Origin: CAJXZP01 sp041563475
GTDB lineage: Bacteria > Bacteroidota > Bacteroidia > Flavobacteriales_G > Salibacteraceae
Direction: 5' to 3'
Length of the DNA: 40,349 nt
Assembly: GCA_041563475.1 (NCBI GenBank)
Contig: JBFFMY010000025.1
Span: 1 to 40,349 of the forward strand
The notes beneath the pieces were generated by a model. That model ran no database searches and was not told the origin of the DNA. It saw only the letters and a list, made by a program, of their open reading frames with translations. A program made the translations under genes and the position numbers. Below, in pieces: positions 23,452 to 32,718 of this stretch (position 1 is the first letter of the stretch; every line of letters begins with the position of its first letter).

Positions 23452-24978
23452 TTATTGTATTTTGAAAAGGATTTCACCGTCCATTTCTTTTGGGATTTCC
23501 AGTCCCATAAAATTTAAAATAGTAGGCGCAATGTCTGCTAATTTACCATCTTTTAAATCGGGATGAAATTGATCATTTATAAAAAAACATGGAACGGGTT
23601 GAGTACTATGTGCTGTATTAGGAGATCCATCTTCATTTTTCATGCAATCCACATTTCCATGATCCGCAAGTAATATGGTGGAGTATCCATTTTCAAGTCC
23701 GGTATTTACAACCATTTCAGCGCATGTATCAACAGTTTCAACGGCTTTAACTGCTGCTTCCCAAACACCAGTATGTCCTACCATATCTGGGTTGGCAAAA
23801 TTTAAAACAACCAAATCAACCGATTTCTTTTTAAGTTCATTTACAATAGCATCACGCACTTCAAAGGCACTCATTTCAGGTTGTAGGTCATAGGTAGCTA
23901 CCTTTGGAGAAGGTATTAATATGCGTTTTTCCCCTTCAAAAGGGGTTTCTCTTCCGCCATTAAAAAAATAGGTGACATGCGGGTATTTTTCGGTTTCTGC
24001 AATTCTAATTTGTTCTAAACCGTTTGCAGAAATTACCTCGCCCAATGTATTATTTAAGTTATCCTTTTTATATAAAACCTCAAGACCCTTAAATTTTGAA
24101 TCATAAGTAGTCATACAATAGTAATTCAATGCCAAGGTATGCATATTGAATTCGTTTTCAACGCCTTGAGTTAAAACGGCAGTTAATTCACGGGCACGAT
24201 CACTTCGGAAATTAAAATGAATGACTACATCGCCCTCTTCAATTGTTGCAATTGGATTTTCGTTCTGGGTAATAACACTGGCGGTTACAAACTCATCGGT
24301 GATAGCATTAGAATAGGAGTTTTCAATAGCTTTTTCTGCGGAAATGAATTTCTCACCTTTTCCATTTACCAGTAAATGATATGCTTCTTGTACCCGTTCC
24401 CAACGGTTATCTCTATCCATTCCATAGTAACGACCAATAATGCTTGCAATAGTGCCTTTGGTTTTTGAAAAATGGTATTCAATTTCTTTTAAAAAACCTT
24501 TTCCACTTTTGGGATCCGTATCCCGACCATCCATGAAGGCATGAAGAAACAAATCATTAAAATTGATTTGATTAGCGTAATTGGAGAAGGCTTTAATATG
24601 GTCAATATGAGAATGGATACCGCCATTCGATAGTAACCCAATCAAATGTATCTTTTTATTGTTTTTTATGGCCGTATCAAAAGCCTTTATAAGTACTGGA
24701 TTTTTTTGGAAAGTACCCTCAGTAATATCTTTGTTAATTCTAACGATATCTTGGTAAATAACTCTACCCGCCCCCAAATTCATATGTCCTACTTCAGAAT
24801 TTCCCATTTGGCCGTTTGGCAGCCCAACAAAGGTACTTGAAGCTTGTAACTGTGAATGGGAATATTTTGAAGAGAGAGACGAGAAAAACGGTGTTTTCGC
24901 ACTGTTAATTGCCGATGCGCTGGGATCCTTTGCAATTCCAAAACCATCAAAAATGAGAAGAATAACTTTTTTAACCAT
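23452..24978 (-). CDS. gpmI: 2,3-bisphosphoglycerate-independent phosphoglycerate mutase
   Basis: 508 aa, normal for GpmI. It converts 3-phosphoglycerate to 2-phosphoglycerate in glycolysis and gluconeogenesis using two Mn ions. Visible motifs: LLIFDGFGI (metal ligand Asp11), GQMGNSEVGHMNLGAGR with the phospho-accepting Ser61, GGIHSHIDH, FMDGRDTDP, NFRSDRARELT, NFANPDMVGHTG and LLADHGNVDCM with metal-binding Asp/His residues, and NTAHSTQPVPC. A perfect -7 box lies 20 bases before the ATG. An AT-rich 8-bp hairpin (23439-23446 with 23455-23462) overlaps the stop codon and might be a weak terminator. Transketolase and GAPDH genes lie about 8-10 kb away on the other strand. Confidence 0.97.
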   Translation of the reverse strand: MVKKVILLIFDGFGIAKDPSASAINSAKTPFFSSLSSKYSHSQLQASSTFVGLPNGQMGNSEVGHMNLGAGRVIYQDIVRINKDITEGTFQKNPVLIKAFDTAIKNNKKIHLIGLLSNGGIHSHIDHIKAFSNYANQINFNDLFLHAFMDGRDTDPKSGKGFLKEIEYHFSKTKGTIASIIGRYYGMDRDNRWERVQEAYHLLVNGKGEKFISAEKAIENSYSNAITDEFVTASVITQNENPIATIEEGDVVIHFNFRSDRARELTAVLTQGVENEFNMHTLALNYYCMTTYDSKFKGLEVLYKKDNLNNTLGEVISANGLEQIRIAETEKYPHVTYFFNGGRETPFEGEKRILIPSPKVATYDLQPEMSAFEVRDAIVNELKKKSVDLVVLNFANPDMVGHTGVWEAAVKAVETVDTCAEMVVNTGLENGYSTILLADHGNVDCMKNEDGSPNTAHSTQPVPCFFINDQFHPDLKDGKLADIAPTILNFMGLEIPKEMDGEILFKIQ

Positions 24979-24997
24979 GAACCTATTTTAAAGGCTG

Positions 24998-25005
24998 CAA
25001 ATTTA
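24998..25005 (-). promoter_or_regulatory. -7 promoter element of gpmI
   Basis: TAAATTTG on the minus strand, perfect TAnnTTTG, 20 bases upstream of the start codon. A TTTG lies 15 bases further upstream, shorter than the usual spacing. Confidence 0.55.
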
Positions 25006-25146
25006 CGATTTCACGGCTAGCAAATTTGAATTTGGCTAAGGGATTTTTTTTGAGGCCAAAACCCCGAAAAAGTATAAGTTTATCCCGTTCAAATTTATTC
25101 ATGTTAAAATGAAAAAAAAACAATACGAAATAGTTAAAATAGACTT

Positions 25147-26070
25147 ATGAAAAATGTATTTGCCGTTGTCATGTTATTTGTAAGTATTCTTAACCTTCAA
25201 GCCAAAAAATATGATATATCCCTACACCTCGAAGAAGGAAGAACCTATGTTCAAAACATGGTAACAGAGATGACCATAGTTCAGGAATTTAATGGTCAGG
25301 AAATAAAAATAAGCATGGCGATTGATGGGGGGATGGAATATTTGGTAAAGGAAGTTACAGAAACCAGTTACGAATTAGATGTAAAATATACCAGCTTAGG
25401 TATTAAAATGGACATGCCCCTCGCAAAAATGGAATTCCAATCTGGGCAGGTTATTAATGATTCCATCACCGATATGATGGCTTTATTGTTTAATAAATTG
25501 GTTGGTAAAACCTTTCAGTTGAACTTGGATAAAAAAGGGAAAGTAAACTCTGTAACGGGTATAAATGAGATTTTAACTGGCTTATTGGACGGACTCCCGG
25601 AGGTATCAGAGGAAAAAAGAATGGAGTTTTCAGAACAAATAAATAGTTCTTTTGGAGAAGAGGCGGTTACTAAGAGTTTAGAGATGCAAACCGCAATTTT
25701 CCCTGATCAATCGGTTAATATTGGTGAAACTTGGAGTAAGGAAACAACTTTCAAATCTACCATGGTTTTTGAAATGAATACCACGTATGTATTGGAAAGC
25801 ATAGAAAACGAGGTATATATTATTACGTCTACTTCAAACTTAATAGCGCCAAAAATGGATAAATTCGAAATGAAGAATGGCGTTTTTTCAAAGACAGAAC
25901 TTTCTGGAACCGCTACCCGGAAAATAGAGGTTATAATTAAATCTGGATGGGTACGGGCCTCTAATGAAAATCAAAATATTTCTGGAAATATATTTATGAA
26001 AATGACCAAGGAAGCGGACGTGATTACCGTTCCAATGAAAATTGAGGGAACAACAACAATTAGTAATTAG
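25147..26070 (+). CDS. Exported DUF6263-like protein of unknown function
   Basis: 307 aa with an N-terminal signal peptide (MKNVFAVVMLFVSILNLQAK). The mature part is beta-rich with regular amphipathic strands and features I associate with DUF6263: an early LEEGRTYVQNMVTEMTIVQE strand pair, LNLDKKGKVNSVTG, a central FPDQSVNIGETWSKE, and an ending of VTVPMKIEGTTTISN type. It would be periplasmic. No catalytic motif is apparent and no cysteine is present. It stands alone between gpmI (divergent) and marC, with about 150 bases before the next gene. Function is unknown; the family name is from memory and moderately sure. Confidence 0.75.
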   Translation: MKNVFAVVMLFVSILNLQAKKYDISLHLEEGRTYVQNMVTEMTIVQEFNGQEIKISMAIDGGMEYLVKEVTETSYELDVKYTSLGIKMDMPLAKMEFQSGQVINDSITDMMALLFNKLVGKTFQLNLDKKGKVNSVTGINEILTGLLDGLPEVSEEKRMEFSEQINSSFGEEAVTKSLEMQTAIFPDQSVNIGETWSKETTFKSTMVFEMNTTYVLESIENEVYIITSTSNLIAPKMDKFEMKNGVFSKTELSGTATRKIEVIIKSGWVRASNENQNISGNIFMKMTKEADVITVPMKIEGTTTISN

Positions 26071-26187
26071 CTTTTTTGTTTTCTAGCGATTGATGGATAA
26101 AAACCCTTAAGGAATGAGATTTTTTCTAGTCTGATAATAATCATAATTAATCGTAGAATAATTGTATGGTTATCAGAAAGGTGTGGT

Positions 26188-26195
26188 TACTTTTG
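26188..26195 (+). promoter_or_regulatory. -7 promoter element of the MarC gene
   Basis: TACTTTTG, perfect TAnnTTTG, predicting a leader of about 20 nt before ATG 26221. Confidence 0.55.
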
Positions 26196-26220
26196 CAGCC
26201 CAAAAAATAAGGTTATACGT

Positions 26221-26868
26221 ATGTTTGAAATGGAAGGTTTATATACCTACGCAATATTGGTTTTCACGTCATATTTTACATTGATTAATCCGCTAGGTTC
26301 CATGCCCGTTTTTCTTGGAATGACGCAATCATTAACCAGTGAACAAAGAAATAAAACAGCTAGAAAAGCTATGATAGTTGCATTTTTTACCTTGCTTGTA
26401 TTTGCATTTTCAGGCCAGTTAATGTTTTCATTTTTTGGAATTTCTGTAAATAGTTTTCGGGTAGTTGGAGGAATAATATTTTTTATAATGGGGCAGGATA
26501 TGCTTCACGCCCGCCTAGGGAAAATGAAATTTAACGACAAGGACGAAGAAAATTCCTATGTAAATGATATTTCCATCACTCCTTTGGCGATACCAATGAT
26601 TGCTGGACCAGGTTCCATAACGAATTCTATCGTTTTAATGGATGATGCTAATTCTTTGGAGAAGAAGGTGGTTCTAATTTCTACTATGGCGTTGATTATG
26701 TTAATTTCATATTTAATTTTTATTAGTGCTACACGAATCTCAAAAGCTCTTGGGGCTACTGGTAATAGGGTTTTAATGAAGTTAATGGGCCTAATTGTAA
26801 TGGTTATTGCGGTGGAGTTTTTCTTTAGCGGATTAACACCAATTGTGCAGAATATGTTAAAGCTATAA
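26221..26868 (+). CDS. MarC-family integral membrane protein
   Basis: 215 aa with six predicted transmembrane helices in the inner membrane. The first helix carries the family signature LINPLGSMPVFLGMTQSLT, followed by ARKAMIVAFFTLLVFAFSG, GISVNSFRVVGGIIFFIMGQ and the second-repeat counterpart ITPLAIPMIAGPGSITNSIV; the two inverted halves with N-P-L-G and I-A-G-P-G are typical of UPF0056/MarC. No transport substrate is established; the once-claimed link to multiple antibiotic resistance was not upheld, so it should not be read as a resistance gene. Own promoter; no clear terminator. Confidence 0.92.
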   Translation: MFEMEGLYTYAILVFTSYFTLINPLGSMPVFLGMTQSLTSEQRNKTARKAMIVAFFTLLVFAFSGQLMFSFFGISVNSFRVVGGIIFFIMGQDMLHARLGKMKFNDKDEENSYVNDISITPLAIPMIAGPGSITNSIVLMDDANSLEKKVVLISTMALIMLISYLIFISATRISKALGATGNRVLMKLMGLIVMVIAVEFFFSGLTPIVQNMLKL

Positions 26869-27059
26869 AATTATTTTATATAATTTTTTATAGTTATTGG
26901 CTAATTTCTTGAATTATACAATTCGCTGACCTATATTGCCAACCGCAAATAGGTATGCATGCAGCATATTAAACCTTTCAAACAAAAGGATTTAGTCGTG
27001 ATTCTTGCCTTCTTTTTGCTTTATATAGTTGAATTAAATACTTTAAATAGAATATTATT

Positions 27060-27281
27060 ATGGGCAGACCTCCAACAAAACCGAAAAAATTAAGAGATGG
27101 ATATTACATCGAGGTAAGAAATAGAGGTGCAAATTCTGGAATCAAATTAGTAAGAGATACAGAAGAGCAAATGCAACATGCCATTGAAGAATACAGCAGA
27201 TCAAAAGATGTTATAATTTTGGGTCAAAGTATAAATGGAAAGTTTGTAAAGGATATTAAGAAGAAAAAATCCAAAAGTTAG
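27060..27281 (+). CDS. Small basic conserved protein of unknown function
   Basis: 73 aa, no signal peptide or membrane helix. It opens with a basic MGRPPTKPKKLRDGYYIEV segment, has a central GIKLVRDTEEQMQHAIEEYS stretch likely forming a helix, and ends in KKKKSKS. I believe similar short proteins are widespread in Bacteroidota, but know no function. The positive charge and size would suit a nucleic-acid-binding or ribosome-associated protein; that is inference. A good intrinsic terminator follows 24 bases after the stop, which supports a real monocistronic gene. Confidence 0.75.
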   Translation: MGRPPTKPKKLRDGYYIEVRNRGANSGIKLVRDTEEQMQHAIEEYSRSKDVIILGQSINGKFVKDIKKKKSKS

Positions 27282-27304
27282 GATCTCTAAATAAAGAATT
27301 TATA

Positions 27305-27346
27305 AAAAGGGGCTTCAGAATCTATTGATTTTGGAGCCCCTTTTTT
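27305..27346 (+). terminator. Terminator of the 73-aa protein gene
   Basis: AAAAGGGGCT pairs with AGCCCCTTTT, with an inner GAATC/GATTT extension, followed by T6 at 27341-27346. Confidence 0.88.
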
Positions 27347-27366
27347 CATGAAAAAAATTGCGATAC

Positions 27367-27395
27367 AAAAAACCACTGAATACTCAGCGGTTTTT
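27367..27395 (-). terminator. Minus-strand terminator hairpin
   Basis: On the minus strand CCGCTGA, loop GTAT, TCAGTGG (one G-U pair) is followed by TTTTTTG. It points to a minus-strand transcript from the region 27396-27760, and so supports the small gene at 27531-27677. Confidence 0.65.
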
Positions 27396-27462
27396 CTAAC
27401 AATCGAAAGAATCAACTTTCCTAACTAAACCAAACTATAAACTGTTTTACGAAATGGCGAAA

Positions 27463-27493
27463 AGAATTCGTTCTGATTTGCAGAACGAATTCT
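27463..27493. repeat. Perfect 13-bp inverted repeat
   Basis: AGAATTCGTTCTG (27463-27475) and CAGAACGAATTCT (27481-27493) with a 5-base loop. It lies in the 3' region of the small minus-strand gene; TTTT follows the stem on that strand, so it may stabilise the mRNA end or act as a weak terminator before the one at 27367. Confidence 0.6.
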
Positions 27494-27530
27494 AATTAAA
27501 ACTATGCGAAGCCACACTACTTCACATTAG

Positions 27531-27677
27531 CTATGAAATTATTATTGCGTTTGGGTATAATGACTTCCAATAGTCAAATCGGGTCATATCTTTTAAAGTT
27601 ATAATGGTTTTATGATCTAAACGAATTTTAATTCGTTTTTTGATGGCTTCTGAAATGGAATTTTTATTCGTTGACAT
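27531..27677 (-). CDS. Probable 48-aa small protein
   Basis: Forty-eight codons from ATG 27677 to TAG at 27531. The translation starts MSTNKNSISEAIKKRIKIRL and ends in SLYPNAIIIS. It is basic in the first half and includes an aromatic MTRFDYWKSLYP stretch; there is no signal peptide. Support for a real gene: it fills a 670-base region otherwise free of genes, its strand agrees with the only minus-strand terminator (27367-27395) and the 13-bp hairpin downstream, and codon use (AAA, ATT, TTA) fits the neighbours. No promoter octamer was found. No family recognised. Confidence 0.45.
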   Translation of the reverse strand: MSTNKNSISEAIKKRIKIRLDHKTIITLKDMTRFDYWKSLYPNAIIIS

Positions 27678-27954
27678 ATAGTTCGTATTTTAATTGAACG
27701 TGGCAATTGTTTGCCAGCTGTAGATATATACGCGAAAGGAGGTGGAATAGTTTCATGCCTCTTTTTATTTAACGGTTGTTAACATTCAAATTGAAAAATG
27801 GTATAGTGTGGTATGTAAAACTTAGGCCTGAAAAATAGCGTTAAAGGGTAGTTTTATATAAGAATTGTCATTTCAACGGAATTTCTATTCTTTTGGTTTG
27901 ATGAACTTCAATTTTTCCGTAGATTGCATCCTTTGTTAAAATAAAAAAATCTTC
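27678..27954. other. Gene-free spacer with Shine-Dalgarno-like decamer and short palindromes
   Basis: No gene seen. It contains AAAGGAGGTG (27735-27744), a 10-base perfect ribosome-binding-site consensus that is rare in this phylum; a small hairpin TGGCAA/TTGCCA (27701-27706 with 27711-27716); and TTAAC-GGTT-GTTAA (27769-27782). The promoter of the protease gene at 27955 must lie here, but no exact TAnnTTTG is present; ATCCTTTG at about 27929 is the closest. Confidence 0.4.
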
Positions 27955-30900
27955 ATGATAAAAATTACCTGTAGAGTTGTAATCGTATTTGTTCTGATTG
28001 CTTTAAATGGATTTGTTAATGCACAATCTAAAAATGTTATAAAACTAAAATCTGGGGAGTATGAATTAAATCCCAATATAGATAAGATTAAAATGTCGGA
28101 TTTTGAATCGATGAAATATGAAGATAGTTATTTCCTTTATGTTCATTTTGAAAAAATACCCACTGACGCTGTAAAAGCCACATTAAAGAATAATGGGGTA
28201 GAGCTTTTGGAGTATGTTCCGAATAATAGTTTTATGGTGAAGGTTTCGGCTTCAGTTCAAATTCAAGATTTGAAGCAATATGCCATTGATGGGGTATATT
28301 TAATCCTACCCGAATTTAAAATGAGTAATGATGTGGCTTTTCAAAATTATCCATTACATGCTTTAAATGGGGATAAAATTAAATTAGTCGTTCAAAATTT
28401 CGCAAGTGCTAGTTCTTCGGAAATGGAGAATTACTATGGCATTTTAGGAGGAATAGTTATAAGTAGGTACGCGTACTCCAATTTAACAACTATTGAAATC
28501 CCTATTTCTAATATTCAAAAATTAGCTTCGCATCCCTTGGTGAAATATATAGAACCGATTGATCCACCAGCAGAACATGAAGATATTGTTGGCCAATCAA
28601 ATCATCGATCCAATTATATTTCTAACCCAACATTAAATCCGGTTTCATATAATGGATTAGGGGTTTGGTTAGCTATAGGAGATGATGGAGAACTAGGTCC
28701 TCATATTGATTATACAGGAAGAATGGATCAAACAAGTGTAGGGCCAAGTAGTGGTAGCCATGGTGATCATGTTTCTGGGATAATGATGGGAGCGGGTAAC
28801 CTGGACCCAATGGGAAGAGGAATGGCTTGGGGTGCTGATATTAAGGTATATGATGTTTGGGATGCAGTAAATAGTACGCCTGTTTCGTATTTCAATCCAG
28901 GTGTTGTGGTCACCTCAACATCCTATGGAAATGGATGTAATGCAGGATACACAAGTTTTGCACAAACTGCAGATCAACAAATTCGTCAGATGCCTAATTT
29001 AATGCACGTTTTTTCTGCGGGTAATTCAGGGACCTCTAATTGTGGCTATGGAGCTGGTTCAGGATGGGGTAATATTACTGGTGGAATAAAAGCAGGTAAA
29101 AATGTTCTGGCGGTTGGAAATGTAACGTATTTAGACGTATTGGCTGGTTCAAGTAGCCGCGGACCCGCAAGTGATGGTAGAATTAAACCAGATATTTGTG
29201 CCAATGGAACCCAAGTTTATTCTTGTCAACCCAACAATACATATGCAAACCTTACAGGAACATCCATGGCTGCACCAGGCGTTTCTGGAACTTACGGACA
29301 ACTCGTTCATGCCTACAGGTCTTTAAATGGAGGAGTGACTCCATCATCGGCTCTAGTAAAGGGTACAATGTTAAACACCGCAGATGATTTAGGGAATGTA
29401 GGTCCTGATTTTAAATATGGTTGGGGAAGATTAAATGCACGTAGAGTGGTTAAAGTATTTGAAAATAACACATTTTTAGAAGATTCTATTTCACAAGGCG
29501 CAACGAAAAACCATGTAATTAATGTTCCTTCTGGTACGGAACAAGTGAAAATAATGGTGTATTGGAATGATTTTGAAGGATCTACGGTTACCACTACTGC
29601 TTTAGTGAATAATTTAGATATGCTCGTAGCAGATCCAAGTTCAATGAATTTTCAACCGTACATTTTGGACCCTACACCAAATGCAACTACGTTAGATCTT
29701 CCTGCGACAAATGGTATTGATAATTTGAATAACATGGAGCAGGTGGTTATTGATAACCCAACTGCTGGGAATCACACTGTGACTATTAATGGAACCTCCA
29801 TACCTCAAGGGCCACAAAAATACTTTTTGATTTATGAGTTTATTTCTAATGAAATTATTGTGACTTACCCAACTGGAGGAGAAGGACTAGAACCTGGAAC
29901 ATCAGAAACAATTCGTTGGGATGCAGTAGTTGGAACCAATCCATTTACCTTAGAATATTCCATAAATAATGGGGGTACTTGGACTACTATAAATAATTCT
30001 GTACCTGCAAGTTCAAGATCCTACAATTGGGGCGTTCCAAACGTTGTTTCTGGTGCAGCCTTAATTCGTGTTACCAGAAATTCTGTATCTGGAACCTCTT
30101 CCATGCCATTTAGTATTATTGGTGTGCCGAATAATATTTTGGTTTCAACTTCTTGCCCAAACTCATTTGAATTAACTTGGGATTCAGTGCCAGGAGCAAC
30201 TGCGTACGAGGTTAGTGTGTTAGGAGCTGAATATATGGATTCTGTTGCTACAGTAAATACAATGAATGCGCTTCTAACAGGGTATTCATCTTCCAATTCT
30301 TATTGGGTTAGTGTTAAGGCCAAAACATCTGATGCAATTGGAAAAAGAGCTATCGCAATTCAAAAGCAACCTGGAATTTGGGGATGCATATTACCTAATG
30401 ATATTGAGGTTGCATTATTGAATCCATTCGGAAATTCATTTTTTGATTGTGCAGATAACGCAAATAAAAATGTAACCGTTAGATTAAAAAATATAGGAAC
30501 AAATTCTGTGACAAATGTAGATTTAGCATATAAGTTCAATTCTGCAACTACTGTAACTGGGCAATATGTTGGGACTCTTTTACCAGGGGATTCAACAGAC
30601 TTTGCATTTACTCAGACCATATCATTCAATTCACCTGGGAATTACAATTTGGATGTTTGGAAAACTACCATAGATGATAATCCTTCTAATGATTCCGTTT
30701 TGAATCCATTTCAGGTGTATACAAGCACTACCATTCAATTGCCGTATGAGCAAAATTTTGAAACTTTCTCGAATTGCCCTACCACTTCAAATTGTGGAGG
30801 AACTTCATGTAATTTAACTGATGGTTGGAGAAACTTAACAAATGGATCTTGGGATGATGTTGATTTTAGAGTGAATAATGGATCTACACCTTCTCAAAAT

Positions 30901-32049
30901 ACAGGACCAAATACGGATCATAATCCAGGTACATCAAGTGGAAAATACCTGTACTTGGAAGCTTCCGGTGGTTGTGAATATAGTGAAGGACAAGTAATTT
31001 CTCCATGTATTGATCTGACCAATGGGATAGAACCTCATGCAACTATTTGGTACCATATGCTGGGTTCTGATTTAGGTGAATTACATTTCGATGTTTTATT
31101 TAACGGAAAATGGTATAATGATGTGGTGCCAGCGGAAGTAGGGAATCATGGAGGCTTATGGCAAATAAAGGACATCAATTTATCTACATTTGTTGGATCG
31201 AAAATTAACATTCGCTACAGAGGAATAATTGGCTTTGGTTGGGGAAGTGATATTGCCTTGGATGATTTTAAGGTGTATGAAAGCATACTAAATGCTGCCA
31301 TTGTTGCGGATACCTTACCATGTATTTTAAGTGGGCCTGTAAATATTGCGCATGGACCATCGGGTGCAGCCAGTTCTTATTTATGGGATTTTGGAGTTGG
31401 AGCGAATCCCGCAACAGCAAATACAGAAGGACCGCATTCTGTTGTATATCCGGGTATAGGACCACGAACGATACAATTAATTGTATCAGATGGTTTAGTT
31501 AGTGATACTGCTTACAAAATCATTGAATTGGTTGGAATGGGCATTCCTTCCTTTACTGCGTTGTACAACGTGAATTCTGATTCGATGGAATTTACAAATA
31601 CTTCAACTGATTTTGCATCTGTGCATTGGGATTTTGGTGATGGAAATTCGTCTGTGGATATTAATCCTATTCATAAATATTCTTCAAAGGGATATTATGA
31701 TGTGATTTTAACTCTTACAAATAGTTGTGGAGACACCTCTATTACTCAAAAGGTTGAGAACTTTCCTCTTGGAATAAATACTTTAAATAATCAAAAAAAT
31801 GCGGCAATTTCAGTATATCCAAATCCTGGAAATGGCGAATTAGCCATTCAATTTGCACAATTTCAAAATGTGGATGGAAACGTAATTTTATTTGATTTGA
31901 ACGGAAGGACAGTTTTTGAAAAAGAGGTGAAAATTAATTCTCAAAATCAAATTGTAAATATCAATTTACAACATTTGGCAAAGGGAATATATTTGATGCA
32001 ATTTGAATCAGAAGTTACATCACATATTTTGAAAATAATAATTCAGTAG
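27955..32049 (+). CDS. Secreted S8 (subtilisin-like) serine protease with T9SS sorting domain
   Basis: 1364 aa. Signal peptide at 1-23 (ends VNAQ), then a long prodomain-like region to about 225. The S8 catalytic domain has LAIGDDGELGPH (Asp243 or 244), GSHGDHVSGIMMGAG (His269), FSAGNSG (Asn357, oxyanion hole) and LTGTSMAAPGVSG (Ser437). Later parts include a beta-sandwich after the catalytic domain, fibronectin-like segments (about 720-800), a CARDB-like region (about 815-915), a jelly-roll-like region, and PKD-type repeats (YLWDFGVGANP; VHWDFGDGNSSVDINPIHKYS). The end, AISVYPNPGNGELAIQF to the LAKGIYLMQFESE block, is a type A C-terminal sorting domain for the type IX system, so the protein should be exported across the outer membrane and be surface-attached or released. 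Likely role: degradation of external protein. Confidence 0.92.
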   Translation: MIKITCRVVIVFVLIALNGFVNAQSKNVIKLKSGEYELNPNIDKIKMSDFESMKYEDSYFLYVHFEKIPTDAVKATLKNNGVELLEYVPNNSFMVKVSASVQIQDLKQYAIDGVYLILPEFKMSNDVAFQNYPLHALNGDKIKLVVQNFASASSSEMENYYGILGGIVISRYAYSNLTTIEIPISNIQKLASHPLVKYIEPIDPPAEHEDIVGQSNHRSNYISNPTLNPVSYNGLGVWLAIGDDGELGPHIDYTGRMDQTSVGPSSGSHGDHVSGIMMGAGNLDPMGRGMAWGADIKVYDVWDAVNSTPVSYFNPGVVVTSTSYGNGCNAGYTSFAQTADQQIRQMPNLMHVFSAGNSGTSNCGYGAGSGWGNITGGIKAGKNVLAVGNVTYLDVLAGSSSRGPASDGRIKPDICANGTQVYSCQPNNTYANLTGTSMAAPGVSGTYGQLVHAYRSLNGGVTPSSALVKGTMLNTADDLGNVGPDFKYGWGRLNARRVVKVFENNTFLEDSISQGATKNHVINVPSGTEQVKIMVYWNDFEGSTVTTTALVNNLDMLVADPSSMNFQPYILDPTPNATTLDLPATNGIDNLNNMEQVVIDNPTAGNHTVTINGTSIPQGPQKYFLIYEFISNEIIVTYPTGGEGLEPGTSETIRWDAVVGTNPFTLEYSINNGGTWTTINNSVPASSRSYNWGVPNVVSGAALIRVTRNSVSGTSSMPFSIIGVPNNILVSTSCPNSFELTWDSVPGATAYEVSVLGAEYMDSVATVNTMNALLTGYSSSNSYWVSVKAKTSDAIGKRAIAIQKQPGIWGCILPNDIEVALLNPFGNSFFDCADNANKNVTVRLKNIGTNSVTNVDLAYKFNSATTVTGQYVGTLLPGDSTDFAFTQTISFNSPGNYNLDVWKTTIDDNPSNDSVLNPFQVYTSTTIQLPYEQNFETFSNCPTTSNCGGTSCNLTDGWRNLTNGSWDDVDFRVNNGSTPSQNTGPNTDHNPGTSSGKYLYLEASGGCEYSEGQVISPCIDLTNGIEPHATIWYHMLGSDLGELHFDVLFNGKWYNDVVPAEVGNHGGLWQIKDINLSTFVGSKINIRYRGIIGFGWGSDIALDDFKVYESILNAAIVADTLPCILSGPVNIAHGPSGAASSYLWDFGVGANPATANTEGPHSVVYPGIGPRTIQLIVSDGLVSDTAYKIIELVGMGIPSFTALYNVNSDSMEFTNTSTDFASVHWDFGDGNSSVDINPIHKYSSKGYYDVILTLTNSCGDTSITQKVENFPLGINTLNNQKNAAISVYPNPGNGELAIQFAQFQNVDGNVILFDLNGRTVFEKEVKINSQNQIVNINLQHLAKGIYLMQFESEVTSHILKIIIQ

Positions 32050-32127
32050 TTGAATATTAGCTGTTTAAGATGGAAAAATTGTACCTTAGTATGCAACATA
32101 ATTTTTGAAACCTAAAAACAAACTAAT

Positions 32128-32667
32128 ATGAAAAAGGAACTCGTATTTATGATAGTAGCCGTTGCAATAGGCTTCGGTTCGTGTACTAAAATAGATGAGA
32201 TTAAAAACTTATCTATACCTAAAACTTTTGAAACGCCAGTGAGCTTGATTATTTCTGATACGGATACAAATGTATTTGTGAAGGAAATGGTAATTGATGC
32301 TGCCGGAGATCAAGAGATTAAAGACAATATTTCAAATCTATCGGGATTTAATCTTAAAAAATTAAGTTACAAAGTAACCTCCTTTACAGGAAATCCTAGT
32401 ACGGTAGCGGACGCAAAGCTTCAATTTTTTAATGCGGAAGGAAACTTTGGTTCCCCAATTACCATTGATCCTATATTGTTTGAATCAATGGTTGCATCTG
32501 ATACAGAGATGGAGATTCCAATTAGCGAGGATCTTAGAAGTATACTTGAGGAAAAATTATTATCAGACCAAACATTTTCAATGCGGTTTTATGGAATGGT
32601 AAATTTAAAACCCATGATGGCAGACCTTACTGTTTTTGTTTCCGTAGAAGCCTTAGTAGAATTATAG
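32128..32667 (+). CDS. Lipoprotein of unknown function
   Basis: 179 aa with a lipoprotein signal (MIVAVAIGFGSC, Cys19). The mature part is mostly beta: LSIPKTFETPVSLIISD, LKKLSYKVTSFTGNP, ADAKLQFFNAEGNFGSPITI, and a closing DLTVFVSVEALVEL, suggesting one small beta-sandwich. I recall similar single-domain lipoproteins in Cryomorphaceae/Flavobacteriales but no function. It lies 78 bases after the T9SS protease gene on the same strand with no terminator between, so the two might be co-transcribed, although a near-consensus TACCTTAG at about 32083 could be its own -7 element. A terminator follows. Confidence 0.78.
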   Translation: MKKELVFMIVAVAIGFGSCTKIDEIKNLSIPKTFETPVSLIISDTDTNVFVKEMVIDAAGDQEIKDNISNLSGFNLKKLSYKVTSFTGNPSTVADAKLQFFNAEGNFGSPITIDPILFESMVASDTEMEIPISEDLRSILEEKLLSDQTFSMRFYGMVNLKPMMADLTVFVSVEALVEL

Positions 32668-32685
32668 AATTAATACAAACAATGA

Positions 32686-32718
32686 AAAACTCCAATATAA
32701 TTTTTTGGAGTTTTTTTT
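32686..32718 (+). terminator. Terminator of the lipoprotein gene
   Basis: AAAACTCCAA (32686-32695) pairs with TTGGAGTTTT (32705-32714), with a T run extending to 32718, 19 bases after the stop. Confidence 0.8.

Noticed and set aside
26221..26868. MarC gene as an antibiotic-resistance determinant
   Set aside because: The family name is historical; a resistance role was not upheld and nothing here supports it.
26959..27093. 44-codon plus-strand frame with a hydrophobic stretch overlapping the start of the 73-aa gene
   Set aside because: No promoter box, no family, overlaps the better-supported gene; kept only as a remote possibility of a membrane leader peptide.
27463..27493. The 13-bp EcoRI-containing palindrome as an operator
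   Set aside because: It lies downstream of a stop codon rather than upstream of a start; an mRNA 3' hairpin is the simpler reading.
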